This document shows positions 46,571 through 56,894 of a stretch of 64,000 nt of DNA, one piece after another (the first letter of the stretch is position 1; the number at the start of each line of letters is the position of its first letter). Origin of the DNA: Acanthococcus lagerstroemiae (taxonomy: Eukaryota > Arthropoda > Insecta > Hemiptera > Eriococcidae). The notes under the pieces are model-generated. The model was not told the origin of the DNA. It worked only from the letters and a program-made list of their open reading frames with translations, and made no database searches. The DNA lies in assembly GCA_031841125.1 (NCBI GenBank), contig CM063110.1:26779626-26843625 (forward strand), given 5' to 3'. A program made the position numbers and the translations under genes.

Positions 46571-49500
46571 TTACTCCCCCCCCCCCCGGATGAACAAGGT
46601 TCATCGAAAGGTAACAAAACAACAGAAGTAACCGCACGCTGCTTGAGAGTATTCTTATGGCGAACGTTGACAGTTCGAACAATTCCATGAGAATCAGGAA
46701 ACACCTCCTCAATCAGGCCGAGATCCCAATTAGCAGGCTTGATCAAATCATCGCGAAGAATAACTACTTGGCCGACTTTGATATTGGGTTCAGATCGATG
46801 CCACTTGGTACGAGTTTTTAGTTGCGATAAATAATCCTTCGACCATAAATGCCAGAAAGATTTAATTTGGCATTGTAATAATTCATATCTCTTGGACAGT
46901 TTCACATTAGATTCCTCCGGCTCTGGTAGTGATGTAATCTGATCTCCGATGAGAAAATGGCCTGAGGTTAATACAACGGACGCGGGGTTGCTTCTATAGC
47001 ACAAGGGTCTAGAATTGAGGATTGCTTCAATGCGGGTTATGAGTGTAGAATACTGCTCGATATTGAGAACTTGATCCTTGGTGACACGGACGAGATGATA
47101 TTTCATAGACTTGACGGCCGCCTCCCAAATCCCACCACGATGAGGGGCGCGAGGAGGGTTAAACCGCCAGGAAATACCCTCGGAAGCACAATGATTTTGT
47201 AGTTTGTCATTACGTAAATCAAGAAAGTTGGAAGCACCTCTGAAATTGGTGGCATTATCTGAATGAATAACCTTTGGCAGTCCGCGGCGCGAGACAAAGC
47301 GATGCAGGCTGTTCAAAAAATCCTCGGTGGACAAGGATGTCACAAGCTCCAAATGGACCGCCCTTGTTGCAAAGCATATGAAAACCGCCACGTAAATTTT
47401 GAATCGAACCTTGGACCGACTCATTATGGGCTTGCATAAAAACGGACCTGCGAAGTCAACTCCACATGCTGTAAATGGACGGCTAATGGTGCAGCGATCA
47501 ATGGGAAGATCGCCCATAATCTGGCTTCTTGACTCGGCTTTATAACGGATACAAGTAATACAATGACGCAACTCGGCTTTAAGAACATTCGTTAGGCTAC
47601 CAGTAAAATGATATCTCAAAGACAAATATGTGAACATAAACGAACGGGTAGCGTGAAAATATTTAAGATGAATATGGCGAACAAGTAGCTTAACAAAATA
47701 ACTACCAGCAGGCAATACCACTGGGTTTTTACGATCAAATGATACGGAGGCATTGGCCAGACGAGTAGATAATCGAATTACATTATTTCCATCGATGAAT
47801 GGGTTATGAGCCTTTAACATACTCCGTTTACTCAGCGGCTTATTTTCCGAAAGACACAAAAATTCCTTTGGATAAGAGGATTGCTGTACAAAACTAATTA
47901 GCACATATTCAGAATTCGACAAATCACTGGCTGTTAAACGCACAGATTGCGGGTGTCTCTCCAGTTTACAAGGAGACCTTAACTTGTACTTCTTGGATTT
48001 CAAATTACGAAAATACAACAACATATAAGCATAAATGCGCACTAACTTACTAAATTCGGAAAAGCGGGAAATAAATACATTAAACACATCAAAATTATTT
48101 ACCACAAGATTACAAGAATGTTTAGGCTTACATCTTTCTAAATCTAGGTCGTCATCGAATGTGCGAAAATTATTTATATTGAATGGATAAAACAAAAACG
48201 ATGGTCCGTTAAACCATAAATCGGCACTCAACAATGATTTGACAGAGCAACCATGAGTAGCTACATCGGCGGGGTTTTCGGAAGTAGGTACATATTCCCA
48301 ATTTTCAAATGGTATCGCCTTCACGACTTTTCTGACACGATTCGCGACAAAGACTTTCCATATTTCAGGAGGTTTTGCAAGCCACGCTAACACTACTTTA
48401 GAGTCTGTAAACGCGAATACACTGCTTAAATGAACTTTTAATACCTTGCGAACGTGATCTAATAATTCAGATAGTAGAACTGCTCCGCACAATTCTAATT
48501 TTGGAATCGACACTGGTTTCGAAGGAACAACACGGGTTTTCGCGCAGACAAGACGCACACTTTTTACTTCCGACGCACTAATTGCACGGATATAAATGAC
48601 CGCACAATAAGCTTTTAATGATGAGTCTGAAAATCCAACTAGGTCAAAACTATCTGTATTGCAGATGGAGAAAGGCCTTGGAATTGAAAAGGACTTTAAT
48701 AATTGAAGCTCGCTGCGGAAAGCGCGAAATTCGTCAACTAATAGCGCAGGAACTTCCTGATCCCAGCCTAAGCCCTGCAGCCACAACAATTGGATTAACA
48801 TTTTTTCTCGTATCATTACCGGTGCTATAAAGCCAAGAGGGTCAAATATTTTAGCAACCTCTGAAAGCAGTCTTCTTTTTGTGATTATATTCAGCTTGGG
48901 CATGGAATCTGGGACTTTTATCTGGAAGGTATCCTCAGTTGGAGTCCAATATATACCGAGAACAGATATAGCTTCATCACCTCCAATAGTTCTAGTTAGA
49001 TTGGATTCAATCAATTCAGGAGGGATGCTTTGGAGAAGATCAGGCGAGTTTGATTGGTATTTCCGCAATGAAAAATGCGCAGACTTACAGGTTTCATGCA
49101 CACTCTTCTGGAGATCCTTGGCTTCTTCAACCGATGAGGCACCTGTTAGTAGATCGTCCATATAGAAATTGGACTTTATTGCGGAGCTGACTCTGGCATC
49201 CTTTGCTGATTCGGCAAGCACTTGCAAACATTTAGTTGCAAGGAAAGACGCCGGTGCAGTTCCATATGTGATAGTATTTAATTCATAAATCTGTGGTGGG
49301 TTGGTTGGCTTATCTCTCCACAAAATGGACTGAACTGGCCTGTCCTCAGTATGCACTTCAATACAACGATACATTTGAGCAATGTCCGCAGTGAATGCCA
49401 CGGTATATGTGCGAAATTTCAACAGGGTCTCAAATAATTCCGGCTGTAACTGTGGACCAGTCATGAGAATATCATTTAAAGAATTCCCACTTGAAGTCTT

Positions 49501-50946
49501 GGCTGAACCATTAAAAACTACTCGCAGTTTGGTTGTGGTGCTGCTAGGGCGAAGCACCGCATGGTGTGGTAGAAAGTATCGACCTTCTGAAGATGAGGTT
49601 GCAAGGCTCATATGATGAAGATCTAAATACTCCTTCATGAATTGCCTGTACATTGTAGTTTTAGGCTTGGAACTTGAGATCTCTGAACGCCGCAAGCAGG
49701 CCAGAGCGCGGCTGTAATTGTTGTTTAGCTCTGTTCTTGAGGCTTTGAATGGGAGTCTGACCATAAATTTCCCAGTAGGCAACCGCTTATATGTTTCATC
49801 GAAGTGCTTCAGGATTTCCTCGTGCTCCTTGGATTGTATTGCCGAGGCAGGCTCCATCATCTGCTCTTCAGAATTGAACAACAGCTGCAGACGATCATCA
49901 ATATCTTGCATGGACAAGTAGCACACCTCATTAGGATCTGCTAAAACTTGGATTGGGATCTGGGTAGGTTCTGAGCTTGGTCCCAGAACTGTCCATCCAA
50001 ACTTTGTGTCGGATAGCATTAGTTCATTTACAACTTTAGTCTCTGATTGCATCACCTTGGGTAGATATGCAGCGCTTAGAATTAGGTCGACGCTTGGAAT
50101 ATTAACAATCCTTTGGTAGAAGGCGCTATCTGCGAGACTATAGGTTTGCAGATTCTTAGCCTGCTCGTCCCAGGCTAGGTTGTGGATAGCATAGCTAAGT
50201 GCGTTCCCAGGTACTACATCAGCTACTAGGTTTAGGATAAACTCCCCGAACTTGGATTGTAAGGTTAAATTACATTGCTTCATTGCGGCTACCTTCACTC
50301 CACCAACAGCTACTGAAATTGGATTTGGAGATTGCTGGGTGTTGATCCGGAAACGACGAACAAAGGCATCTGAGACAAGGGTAACCTGGGAGCAGGAGTC
50401 CAGCAGTAGACGAAGATATCCTCGGACAGTGTTGGATTGGAAATGTACAACTGCTGACGGCAGAATAACTATGTTGGATTTTTGGGCTCCTGCCTGGAGG
50501 CATGTTGGATTGGGTGTTGTACTCGGATCTGGATTGGCCCTGCTTGGTTCGGGCTGCTTAGGTACTTCGGGTTTGGATATCTGCTCATTCTGCTTATTAA
50601 TGCTTGGTTGACTGGTTTCAAAATGGATCAGTGTATGATGTTTCCGAGAGCAGACCTTACATACCTTTCGGGATCTGCATTGGTAAGCAGTATGCCCAAT
50701 GTTGAAGCAATTAGGACATAAGCGATGTTGAGGGATGAGTGCTGCTCTAACACGGACAGGTTTGGCTTGGAAAACATCACACTCGATAATTAGGTGCTGC
50801 TTATTACAAATTACACATGCTGACCTTGGTGAAACCAGAAAACTCCTTTTGGATTCCGTAGGTTTGCTCTCCCTTTTGGTGCAATCAGTGGAGAGTAATG
50901 GTTTGACTGCGGCGGCGTTGGTTTTCAAAAAATTCCGAAGATTATC
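46525..50946 (-). CDS. pol: BEL/Pao Pol polyprotein
   Basis: About 1,470 codons, open from just after the TAG to 46525, in the same frame as gag. Residue numbers count from the TTG at 50928. Zinc knuckles: C38/C41/H45/C50, C71/C74/H79/C84, C90/C93. Aspartic protease (DUF1758 type) with active site D177-S-C-S; most relatives have D-S-G-S. RT about 460-600, with catalytic D513 in T-A-D-I-A-Q-M-Y and Y-M-D-D at 588-591. Peptidase_A17-like/RNase H region about 680-890, with Asp in 'GFSDSSLKAY', Glu in 'PKLELCGA', Asp in 'FTDSKVVLAWL'. Integrase: zinc-binding H...H...C1122/C1125, core D1157, D1223, E1268, then a DUF5641-like tail. The frame runs through the polypurine tract (Gly run) into the 3' LTR. 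It copies element RNA to DNA and inserts it. No ATG begins it, so expression would depend on the gag start and passage of the TAG. Confidence 0.93.
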   Translation of the reverse strand, partial: DNLRNFLKTNAAAVKPLLSTDCTKRESKPTESKRSFLVSPRSACVICNKQHLIIECDVFQAKPVRVRAALIPQHRLCPNCFNIGHTAYQCRSRKVCKVCSRKHHTLIHFETSQPSINKQNEQISKPEVPKQPEPSRANPDPSTTPNPTCLQAGAQKSNIVILPSAVVHFQSNTVRGYLRLLLDSCSQVTLVSDAFVRRFRINTQQSPNPISVAVGGVKVAAMKQCNLTLQSKFGEFILNLVADVVPGNALSYAIHNLAWDEQAKNLQTYSLADSAFYQRIVNIPSVDLILSAAYLPKVMQSETKVVNELMLSDTKFGWTVLGPSSEPTQIPIQVLADPNEVCYLSMQDIDDRLQLLFNSEEQMMEPASAIQSKEHEEILKHFDETYKRLPTGKFMVRLPFKASRTELNNNYSRALACLRRSEISSSKPKTTMYRQFMKEYLDLHHMSLATSSSEGRYFLPHHAVLRPSSTTTKLRVVFNGSAKTSSGNSLNDILMTGPQLQPELFETLLKFRTYTVAFTADIAQMYRCIEVHTEDRPVQSILWRDKPTNPPQIYELNTITYGTAPASFLATKCLQVLAESAKDARVSSAIKSNFYMDDLLTGASSVEEAKDLQKSVHETCKSAHFSLRKYQSNSPDLLQSIPPELIESNLTRTIGGDEAISVLGIYWTPTEDTFQIKVPDSMPKLNIITKRRLLSEVAKIFDPLGFIAPVMIREKMLIQLLWLQGLGWDQEVPALLVDEFRAFRSELQLLKSFSIPRPFSICNTDSFDLVGFSDSSLKAYCAVIYIRAISASEVKSVRLVCAKTRVVPSKPVSIPKLELCGAVLLSELLDHVRKVLKVHLSSVFAFTDSKVVLAWLAKPPEIWKVFVANRVRKVVKAIPFENWEYVPTSENPADVATHGCSVKSLLSADLWFNGPSFLFYPFNINNFRTFDDDLDLERCKPKHSCNLVVNNFDVFNVFISRFSEFSKLVRIYAYMLLYFRNLKSKKYKLRSPCKLERHPQSVRLTASDLSNSEYVLISFVQQSSYPKEFLCLSENKPLSKRSMLKAHNPFIDGNNVIRLSTRLANASVSFDRKNPVVLPAGSYFVKLLVRHIHLKYFHATRSFMFTYLSLRYHFTGSLTNVLKAELRHCITCIRYKAESRSQIMGDLPIDRCTISRPFTACGVDFAGPFLCKPIMSRSKVRFKIYVAVFICFATRAVHLELVTSLSTEDFLNSLHRFVSRRGLPKVIHSDNATNFRGASNFLDLRNDKLQNHCASEGISWRFNPPRAPHRGGIWEAAVKSMKYHLVRVTKDQVLNIEQYSTLITRIEAILNSRPLCYRSNPASVVLTSGHFLIGDQITSLPEPEESNVKLSKRYELLQCQIKSFWHLWSKDYLSQLKTRTKWHRSEPNIKVGQVVILRDDLIKPANWDLGLIEEVFPDSHGIVRTVNVRHKNTLKQRAVTSVVLLPFDEPCSSGGGGSNVTIENVFVLVMWSY
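46571..46587 (-). other. Polypurine tract
   Basis: On the minus strand, a run of twelve G then AGTAA directly abuts the 3' LTR (TGTTACC). This is the position and composition expected for the plus-strand DNA primer. Confidence 0.85.
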
Positions 50947-51843
50947 CTAGTTGGGGTATTTAGAGTGGTCTTGGATAGTTTTCTTCCAATCAGCCTGGGT
51001 ACATTCATCTAATTTGGTGTAGACAAAATAGGTTATAATACCAGGCCATCCACTAGGTGTCTCACCAGATAGCTCAAGGCTACGAATCACTGAATCAATT
51101 TGATCCAGGATATCCCTAATTTCTCTTGGTAATTTAATTCTTTGGATAGCAAACAGCTCACTAAAGTGGGATTCAACAATAAGGAATTTGTCTTCGTAGC
51201 GCTCAATGATAGTATCCCAAGTCCTTTGATAGTTTTCAGCACTGGTGGAGATATCTCGGACTAGTCTTTCAGCCCTTCCACTTAGACTGCTTTTCAGGTA
51301 GAACATCTTATCTTCTAGGTCTATCTCTTTATTGTTGTGAACCAGCCGTAAGAATTGGCTCTTATAATTTAGAAACTTTTGTTCGTCCCCATCAAAAGTT
51401 GGTAACTGAACCTTAGGTAATTTGTTACGGATTAAGGCTAATGAACTTTGTGAAAGGTTAGGCATTGCTGTCGAGTTTCCCCAAGAATACTGCTGAGCTG
51501 GATTTTGTTCTGCTTCCAACAACATTTGCTCGTTTTTAGCCGCTATGGTTTTTTGGATATTACGGACCTGACCAGTTATACGTGCAATCTGAATAGGCAG
51601 TTTGTCGCACTTTTGGATCTCCTTCTCTTCAGTATCACCTAGTTCGTAAGCACATGCTTCACTGATGAGGGTGTTAAGGCGTTCTTGGTAGGGTTTTATC
51701 TGCTCAAGGTTTGATACCAAAATTTCGCATTCCTCGGCTGAGATTTCTTCCGATGATAGGGTTTGGGTTGAGGAATCGATAAGACTGTTCACATTCCGGA
51801 GAACATGGCGAAATTCTCTCATAATAGTTTTAAGTTCGGCCAT
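50947..51843 (-). CDS. gag: BEL/Pao Gag-like protein (DUF1759 region)
   Basis: 298 residues from an ATG at 51843, the first in the element after about 300 bp of leader. Residues 1-120 are mainly charged and probably helical. About 145-290 match the DUF1759 pattern of BEL/Pao Gag: L-P-K-V-Q-L-P-T-F-D-G-D (142-153), 'FLNYKSQFLRLVHNN', 'KMFYLKSSLSG', then 'LFAIQRIKLP'. In this family Gag packages the element RNA in cytoplasmic particles. The frame ends at a TAG (50947-50949), and the same frame continues open into the zinc-knuckle part of pol, so the usual family layout is one continuous Gag-Pol. The stop falls inside a conserved gag segment, which argues for mutation rather than a natural gene end; readthrough cannot be excluded. 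Confidence 0.88.
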   Translation of the reverse strand: MAELKTIMREFRHVLRNVNSLIDSSTQTLSSEEISAEECEILVSNLEQIKPYQERLNTLISEACAYELGDTEEKEIQKCDKLPIQIARITGQVRNIQKTIAAKNEQMLLEAEQNPAQQYSWGNSTAMPNLSQSSLALIRNKLPKVQLPTFDGDEQKFLNYKSQFLRLVHNNKEIDLEDKMFYLKSSLSGRAERLVRDISTSAENYQRTWDTIIERYEDKFLIVESHFSELFAIQRIKLPREIRDILDQIDSVIRSLELSGETPSGWPGIITYFVYTKLDECTQADWKKTIQDHSKYPN

Positions 51844-52122
51844 TCTTACCTTTGGATGCGGAGGTTGCCTTTGCTTTTAGTTTGGATGCGCCTTTACTTC
51901 GGAACGTTGCGAAAGACCGAGCGTCTTGATAAATCCCAGTTGGACGAGTTTCGGTTCCCGTTGGAAGCGTTCTAGCAAGTAATCACTGAGTACCTACTTG
52001 TTGCAGCATGAATTTTCCTGTTTGGCTCCCACTGCTAGCACAACCGGCATTGAATACGCTCAATATACACGAAAACAAAGTACTTCGATTTAAATTCACG
52101 ACACTTCATCTGGTTAATTGTT

Positions 52123-52143
52123 ATCCGGCTTTTCGGAGGACCA
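52123..52143 (-). other. Putative tRNA primer-binding site
   Basis: Three bases inside the 5' LTR, the minus strand reads TGGTCCTCCG then AAAAGCCGG. TGG at this position is standard for priming from a tRNA 3' CCA end. From memory, the sequence resembles the end of arthropod tRNA-Tyr with one mismatch and three extra bases. The tRNA assignment is tentative. Confidence 0.5.
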
Positions 52144-52146
52144 TAA

Positions 52147-52347
52147 TGTTTAGTTGAACTTAATAATGAAGAAAAGACGTATAGGTACAGCTATAAATTA
52201 TAATCGTAATAGGTAGGTAATGGCAGAAAATACGTTACACCTTAGTTAGAAATTACAAAACTGAACGAATACAGGATAAAGTAAGCAAACGAGAACACAC
52301 ATCAGTATGACCACATAACAAGTACAAATACATTTTCGATGGTAACA
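52147..52347 (-). repeat. 5' LTR of BEL/Pao element
   Basis: Ends TGTTACC... and ...CTAAACA on the minus strand. 201 bp, matching the other LTR except for two length differences. Followed on the right by the duplicated target ttgtc. Confidence 0.93.
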
Positions 52348-52352
52348 TTGTC

Positions 52353-52600
52353 CATAGCGGGTTTGGAAGGATCTCGGATCTGCTATTGTATGTCGCACTG
52401 TAGTATGCTTTACTACAGACACAATCTTTCGCGATTTTTCGCAAGCAAATTTTCGTCACGAAATTTCTTGTCGAACAGTTGAGCGATAAGATATACAGCC
52501 GAACGCTTTGTATACAGTTACGTCTCACGCGGGGGCGAAACAAAGGGGGTGGGGTGTTACACCCCCCGGGGTCGTCAGTGCAGTCGGAAAATTCAGTGAG
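52353..52600 (-). other. Displaced 5' flank of LINE C
   Basis: Directly beyond the BEL target duplication the minus strand reads to an ATG split from the LINE C frame by the insertion. If the element and one ttgtc are removed, ATG joins the coiled-coil frame. The sequence to about 52560 is probably LINE leader. Its 5' boundary is not visible. Confidence 0.5.
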
Positions 52601-52690
52601 ACCGGTTTTTTAATAAGGGAGTTTCTAAGATCATCCAAAAGATTTGATGGTGTGGCATGGAAACACGTGAATACGCTTCAAAATTCGACG
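52601..52690 (-). repeat. Short segment shared with the LINE scrap at 17.7 kb
   Basis: 'aagggagtttctaagatca' then 'ccaaaagatttgatg' then 'acacgtgaa' parallels 17704-17760. The shared piece is the linker before the RT in that LINE. Too short to classify further. Confidence 0.4.
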
Positions 52691-53560
52691 TCACGGAGTT
52701 CCGCAGGCATTAGTACGTCCTCTCCTCTCTCTTTTCCCGCAACCCGCTTTTCCACCTTTCCTCTCTGTCCATCTAGCGATTTCTCTGTGCTCCACTTACA
52801 AACGTTTATCTTCCTGCATGGAAACTCTTGCAGTTTTCCTCCCTCTACCCCTCCCGCACTGCTGGTATCGGCAGCTAATTGCAATCGAGGCGGTGTACTC
52901 GGGTGAATCTGTCTTTGGGCAGCGAACGTCTTTTTTTTCTCTAAGACAGAGCTTTTCTGGTCGTTTTGATTTTCATTTTTTTGACTTTTTTTTTTTACGT
53001 TTTTCAAGAGCGTTCTGGGTGTGGACCTTTTTCCTACCCGACACCGCGACCTCGAGTGTAATTTTGGTGCGATTTTCCGCGACCTGCCGAGCTCCGCGAC
53101 TTTTCTTTTTTTCTTCAACCCGGGACCTGACCGCGTGTTCGCGAACTTTCTCGTGCGGCTCTTTTAGCCGCAGTTTCGTGACCGCCACCGCGTCCGTGGA
53201 GTTTTTTGGTTTCTTTATAAATAAATGTCTGTCCGCGATGTATAACCTGCGTTATTCTTTTTTTCTTTTTGAGGTGCACCGCGTGAACGACATGAGGTCG
53301 TAAGTACCTTTTTGTAAGAGAGAATGTAAGGGACCATGGCTTAGAGAGAGAGAGATGCAGTAATTTTCTTTTTACTTTTCTCGCTTCTGGCCCCGGAACT
53401 ATAGAATAGTCAACATGTGATCTGGGTAACCGCCTTCCAAAGCCCTGGCACCTCCCGCTCCCTGGGTGAGTCTCGTATGAGCTAGTCGTGGCTTTTCCCA
53501 GGCCCTTTCGGATGCCTGCATTTTTTGAGCGTTGACGCCGATTTTCCGACTTAAGCACGT
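52691..53560 (-). other. Unclassified region with two lysine/arginine-rich frames
   Basis: Minus frames at 53115-53558 (147 codons) and 52678-53118 (146 codons) give basic, low-complexity peptides without known motifs. Composition is GC-richer than the neighbours. They could be LINE ORF1-like remnants, an untranslated host sequence or chance. A plus frame at 52818-53303 overlaps and is no better supported. Confidence 0.2.
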
Positions 53561-55060
53561 ACCCGCTGATAAACGGAAGGTATCAGCAGTACAATGTGCA
53601 CATGTTTGTGAGCGATCAAATTACCTTGGTTTTTCTTGGTTGGTCGTTCATAAAAATTCCACAATGGGATACTAGAAATTGGGATAAAGAAAACGGCAAA
53701 TGAGCAAACTGTGATTCAGAATGTTATTTTTTCAAATTTCTCCCATGAAGAGGCAGTGTAAGAGGATATTGACCTCCGATTGTTATGGTGATGGCCTGCA
53801 AGTCCCCCTCTACCCCTGTAAATATTTGAAAATTTCATAACACCCATTTCGATTGATTGAAACTCATCAGCTATACCCAGAACACGAGCTGGAGTTTCTC
53901 TTCGCCGCGGAAAATTAATTCCGAATGATTTACGAGTTCCGACCTCAAAACTGGACTCGTGCTTCGGGGTCCGAAGAACAAACACCAAAACACTAAAACT
54001 GGCTCATTTTATTGCAATTCGTCCCTGCGGTCACATTGCACCGGGTAGCAAGATAAACATCAAACAACGTTTAGATTTTAATGGCATTCGACAGCGTATG
54101 TTGAACGCTCAAGTGAAACGATACCTATCGAAACATATAAATTTTAATTCCGGACCCTGCTCCTGCCGCCATTTTAATATACGACTTCACGTTCCAGCCT
54201 CATCCAACTAGGTAGAATTACCCCATTTCGTTCGGTATAAAATTACAATTATTTTCTCCCGAATCTGCATTGTTCCATATTCGGTATAAGAAAGTGGTGC
54301 ACAGCTTCAACCCTTGCAGATGGGCAGGTGGACCAAGGATTCCTTAAAAAGGAACGTCTGCGAAATATCGTCGCGGCGTACCTGCGGTAAACAATCATAA
54401 TACGATATAGCGAGCGCATGATGTGTAGGAAATCGGAGGAAACAATAAAAAAAAAAGAACAGGTATGCATGGAGCATCCACCATCCGAGACTCTTGTTCA
54501 AGACTCTATCAAAGATGTACCTAGACGTAGATACTACAAAGGAAGCAACCATTTGTGCGGGGAATTAGCTCCGCGTGTTACTGGCGATTAGTTTGATTCA
54601 AAACGCGGTACGAGGGGCACAAAGAGAAAAAATAAATAATGAACTACACGATAGAAGAAGTAATTAGCTCGAGTGGCGTAAATGTTGCGAAAGAGAGAAC
54701 TCGTGTAAAGAAAATCTTTTTCGCCTAGCTGAGGGTCACATTTTATAGGATTAGGTATACAACTATACATGGTATACTGCGCATTGTTTTTGTAATAATT
54801 CTAAATTACATCTTCGCGACCAGAAGTATGTATGACTAAGTCTTTCTTCTTTTTTTTTTTTAAATTTTAAATCAAATAGTATTTAATTACTGGCTCGTGC
54901 ATCAAGAACGAATGGAGTGATCGTGTATTACTCTGCAGTAACGTGGGGGTACTACTGTACAGCCATATATGCCCCCATCAATAAATGTGGAAGAAAATAT
55001 CGTATAAGGTGTCGATTCATTAACGCTGTTCTATGAACATGAGTGTAAAAAAGGCTTCCA
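53561..55060. other. No gene recognised
   Basis: Mixed-complexity sequence without repeats seen elsewhere in the window. Short minus frames (53716-53988, 54249-54552) carry no recognised motif. Confidence 0.3.
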
Positions 55061-56774
55061 CGACTTGAGTCGGTTTGTGCAGAAACAAGTTAAGTCTCCA
55101 TTTTGACCATAATGAATTTTTTACATGGGCAACACTGTAAGACCAAGCCGCGTCAGCTGGCAAAAAATCAGCACGATTCGTCAATACTGAAAGCCTAAAA
55201 GGAGATTTGAAAATTTCAATAAACGGGAGAAACAGGATAAGTCACATATTTTGAATTAAAACAGGTCAAGTCCTCCTTATCATCATTTAGTGTTTTATTA
55301 TTATGAAGCAAGCGCATCAGCAATTAATTGCATGAGTATGCCGGTGTATGTGCAACGTAAAGGAGTGAATTACTGAACAATTTTACATATTATCACAACC
55401 CAATGTTGTAAAAGAAACAGGTTAAGTCACATTTTGAATTCAAATTTCACGCTTTTCTGGTTACCTTCATAAGAATGAATGGTGGCATTGGTTTTCTCAG
55501 CCCAAATATCAAATAACAACATGAAAATAATGAAGCGTCAATGTTGTCACATACCCTAAAACAGTTTTTCGGCTTTCCTGAAAAATTATAACATTGTGAC
55601 TCAGGGCCGTACCGACGGGAAGGGTTTTAGGGGTTCAAACCCCTCCCATTGGCTAAAAGAAAAAACACGAAAAAACGATTGGTCGAGACGGAAGGGAGGG
55701 CAGACCGGTAACTGAGCTCCTCCCCCCACCAAGAAAAAATGTATCTTGATCTCAAGCCCCCTCTCCCCTTACCTAAATCCTGGGTATACGGCCCTGATAA
55801 CAACAACGACAACAATAATGATAATAATAATAAAATAAAAAGGTCAACACTTGGTAAATTTGGCACTCTTCAGAGTGATTTTGGATTTTGCCAGTCGATG
55901 GACATTTTTGAAATCGTAAACCAAAAAAAAATATATATATATGTATAATAATAATATAAAAAAAATAGGTGTACACTTTTAAAATGTTTTCCAATAATGA
56001 AGAATCGACTTCCTTGAACTGGTCAATTTGGCAAGACGTTTTGAAGGGAAAATTTTTTCTACATCTCCCATTGCTATATCCACCCATCCAAGCGCGGAAA
56101 AACCTTGAAAATTACCTTTTTTTTTTTCAGTTTGAATGGACGAAAACCCAAAAACCTAATTAAAATTACAGGAAATCAATGATTTTGATCCTATGAATTT
56201 ATAAATTTTAACAAAAAAAATAATTCATATATAATTATATAAAAAAAAAATTAACTTCAATTTAATTGAAACAGATAACAATTTAATTTTACCATTTAAT
56301 AATCAAATTTTAATCATCACCCTGTTCACCATTTGAAATAATATGGTTTTGTTTGAAAAATTTCAACATATTTCCCCTTTCCCCTTAAATAACTCTACTG
56401 AGGCCAATTACGAAAATTATTATCTTGAAATTTCTCGTATGTTATTTAGGATATTTCAAAAGTGTACCTAGTTCATCGGAAAAGTGGAGGGCCGTAACTT
56501 CCCATGGCAAAAGAAAAACACGAAAAAATGGGTTTGAGACGAAGAGGAGGGTGAATCTGTCACATTTTCTGTAAACAGTATAAAAATGAGAGTTTCGAAA
56601 ATTTTGAAATTTTTGTCATGTACATGCACAAAATTGGATAAATTTGGGGTATTAGTAGCCCCCTTCCACCTACCAAGGAAAAAATTCATCTTAATCGAAA
56701 AACACACCTCTTATTTAAATCTTGAGTACGGGCTTGGAGTGACTTAACCTGTTTCTACACAAACCGATTCAATT
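55061..56774. mobile_element. Element with ~38-bp inverted ends
   Basis: The left end 'gacttgagtcggtttgtgca' plus 'gaaacaagttaagtctcc' matches, inverted, 'ggagtgacttaacctgtttc' plus 'tacacaaaccgattcaa' at the right. Related 'aaacaggttaagtcacat' copies lie inside at about 55232, 55263 and 55415. No transposase frame and no target duplication seen. Inside are the block at 55602-55796 and a diverged relative at about 56475-56740. Confidence 0.45.
55602..55796. mobile_element. hAT-like MITE
   Basis: Begins cagggccgtaccgac and ends tgggtatacggccctg, so the first 10 bp are inverted at the right end. No matching 8-bp flanks, perhaps due to decay; simple A-A-C repeats follow on the right. Part of it ('aaaacacgaaaaaa', 'aag-gagggcaga/gtgaatc', 'ccacc-a-aagaaaaaa') recurs at 56475-56740. 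Confidence 0.5.
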
Positions 56775-56894
56775 AATCATTTTTTAATTCATTCATGTGA
56801 TTTCAGCCGAAGCTTACTAATAAACGGAGATTCTGCGATAAATTTCCTGCTTAGGCCACGGGGGGTATAGCAGTAGCAGACACTGCTGATCGTG

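Larger units (their letters stand above)
46369..52347 (-). mobile_element. BEL/Pao LTR retrotransposon, nearly intact
   Basis: A 5,979-bp element on the minus strand. LTRs of 201 and 202 bp, TG...CA ended, flank gag and pol in a single frame. The 5-bp duplication ttgtc borders it at 46364-46368 and 52348-52352. A primer-binding-like site lies inside the right (5') LTR and a G-rich polypurine tract inside the left (3') LTR. The LTRs differ only by two small length changes (one AC dinucleotide, one A) and no substitutions by eye, so insertion is recent. The only clear coding defect is one TAG between gag and pol. The domain order protease-RT-RNase H-integrase and the A17-type region identify BEL/Pao. 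No envelope-like frame. Confidence 0.95.

Noticed and set aside
46369..52347. Endogenous retrovirus with envelope
   Set aside because: No envelope-like frame after integrase; pol runs straight into the 3' LTR. Domain content fits a BEL/Pao retrotransposon.
53115..53118. Overlapping stop/start linking two minus frames as an operon-like pair
   Set aside because: Translational coupling of this kind is not expected in an animal genome, and neither frame has a recognisable product.
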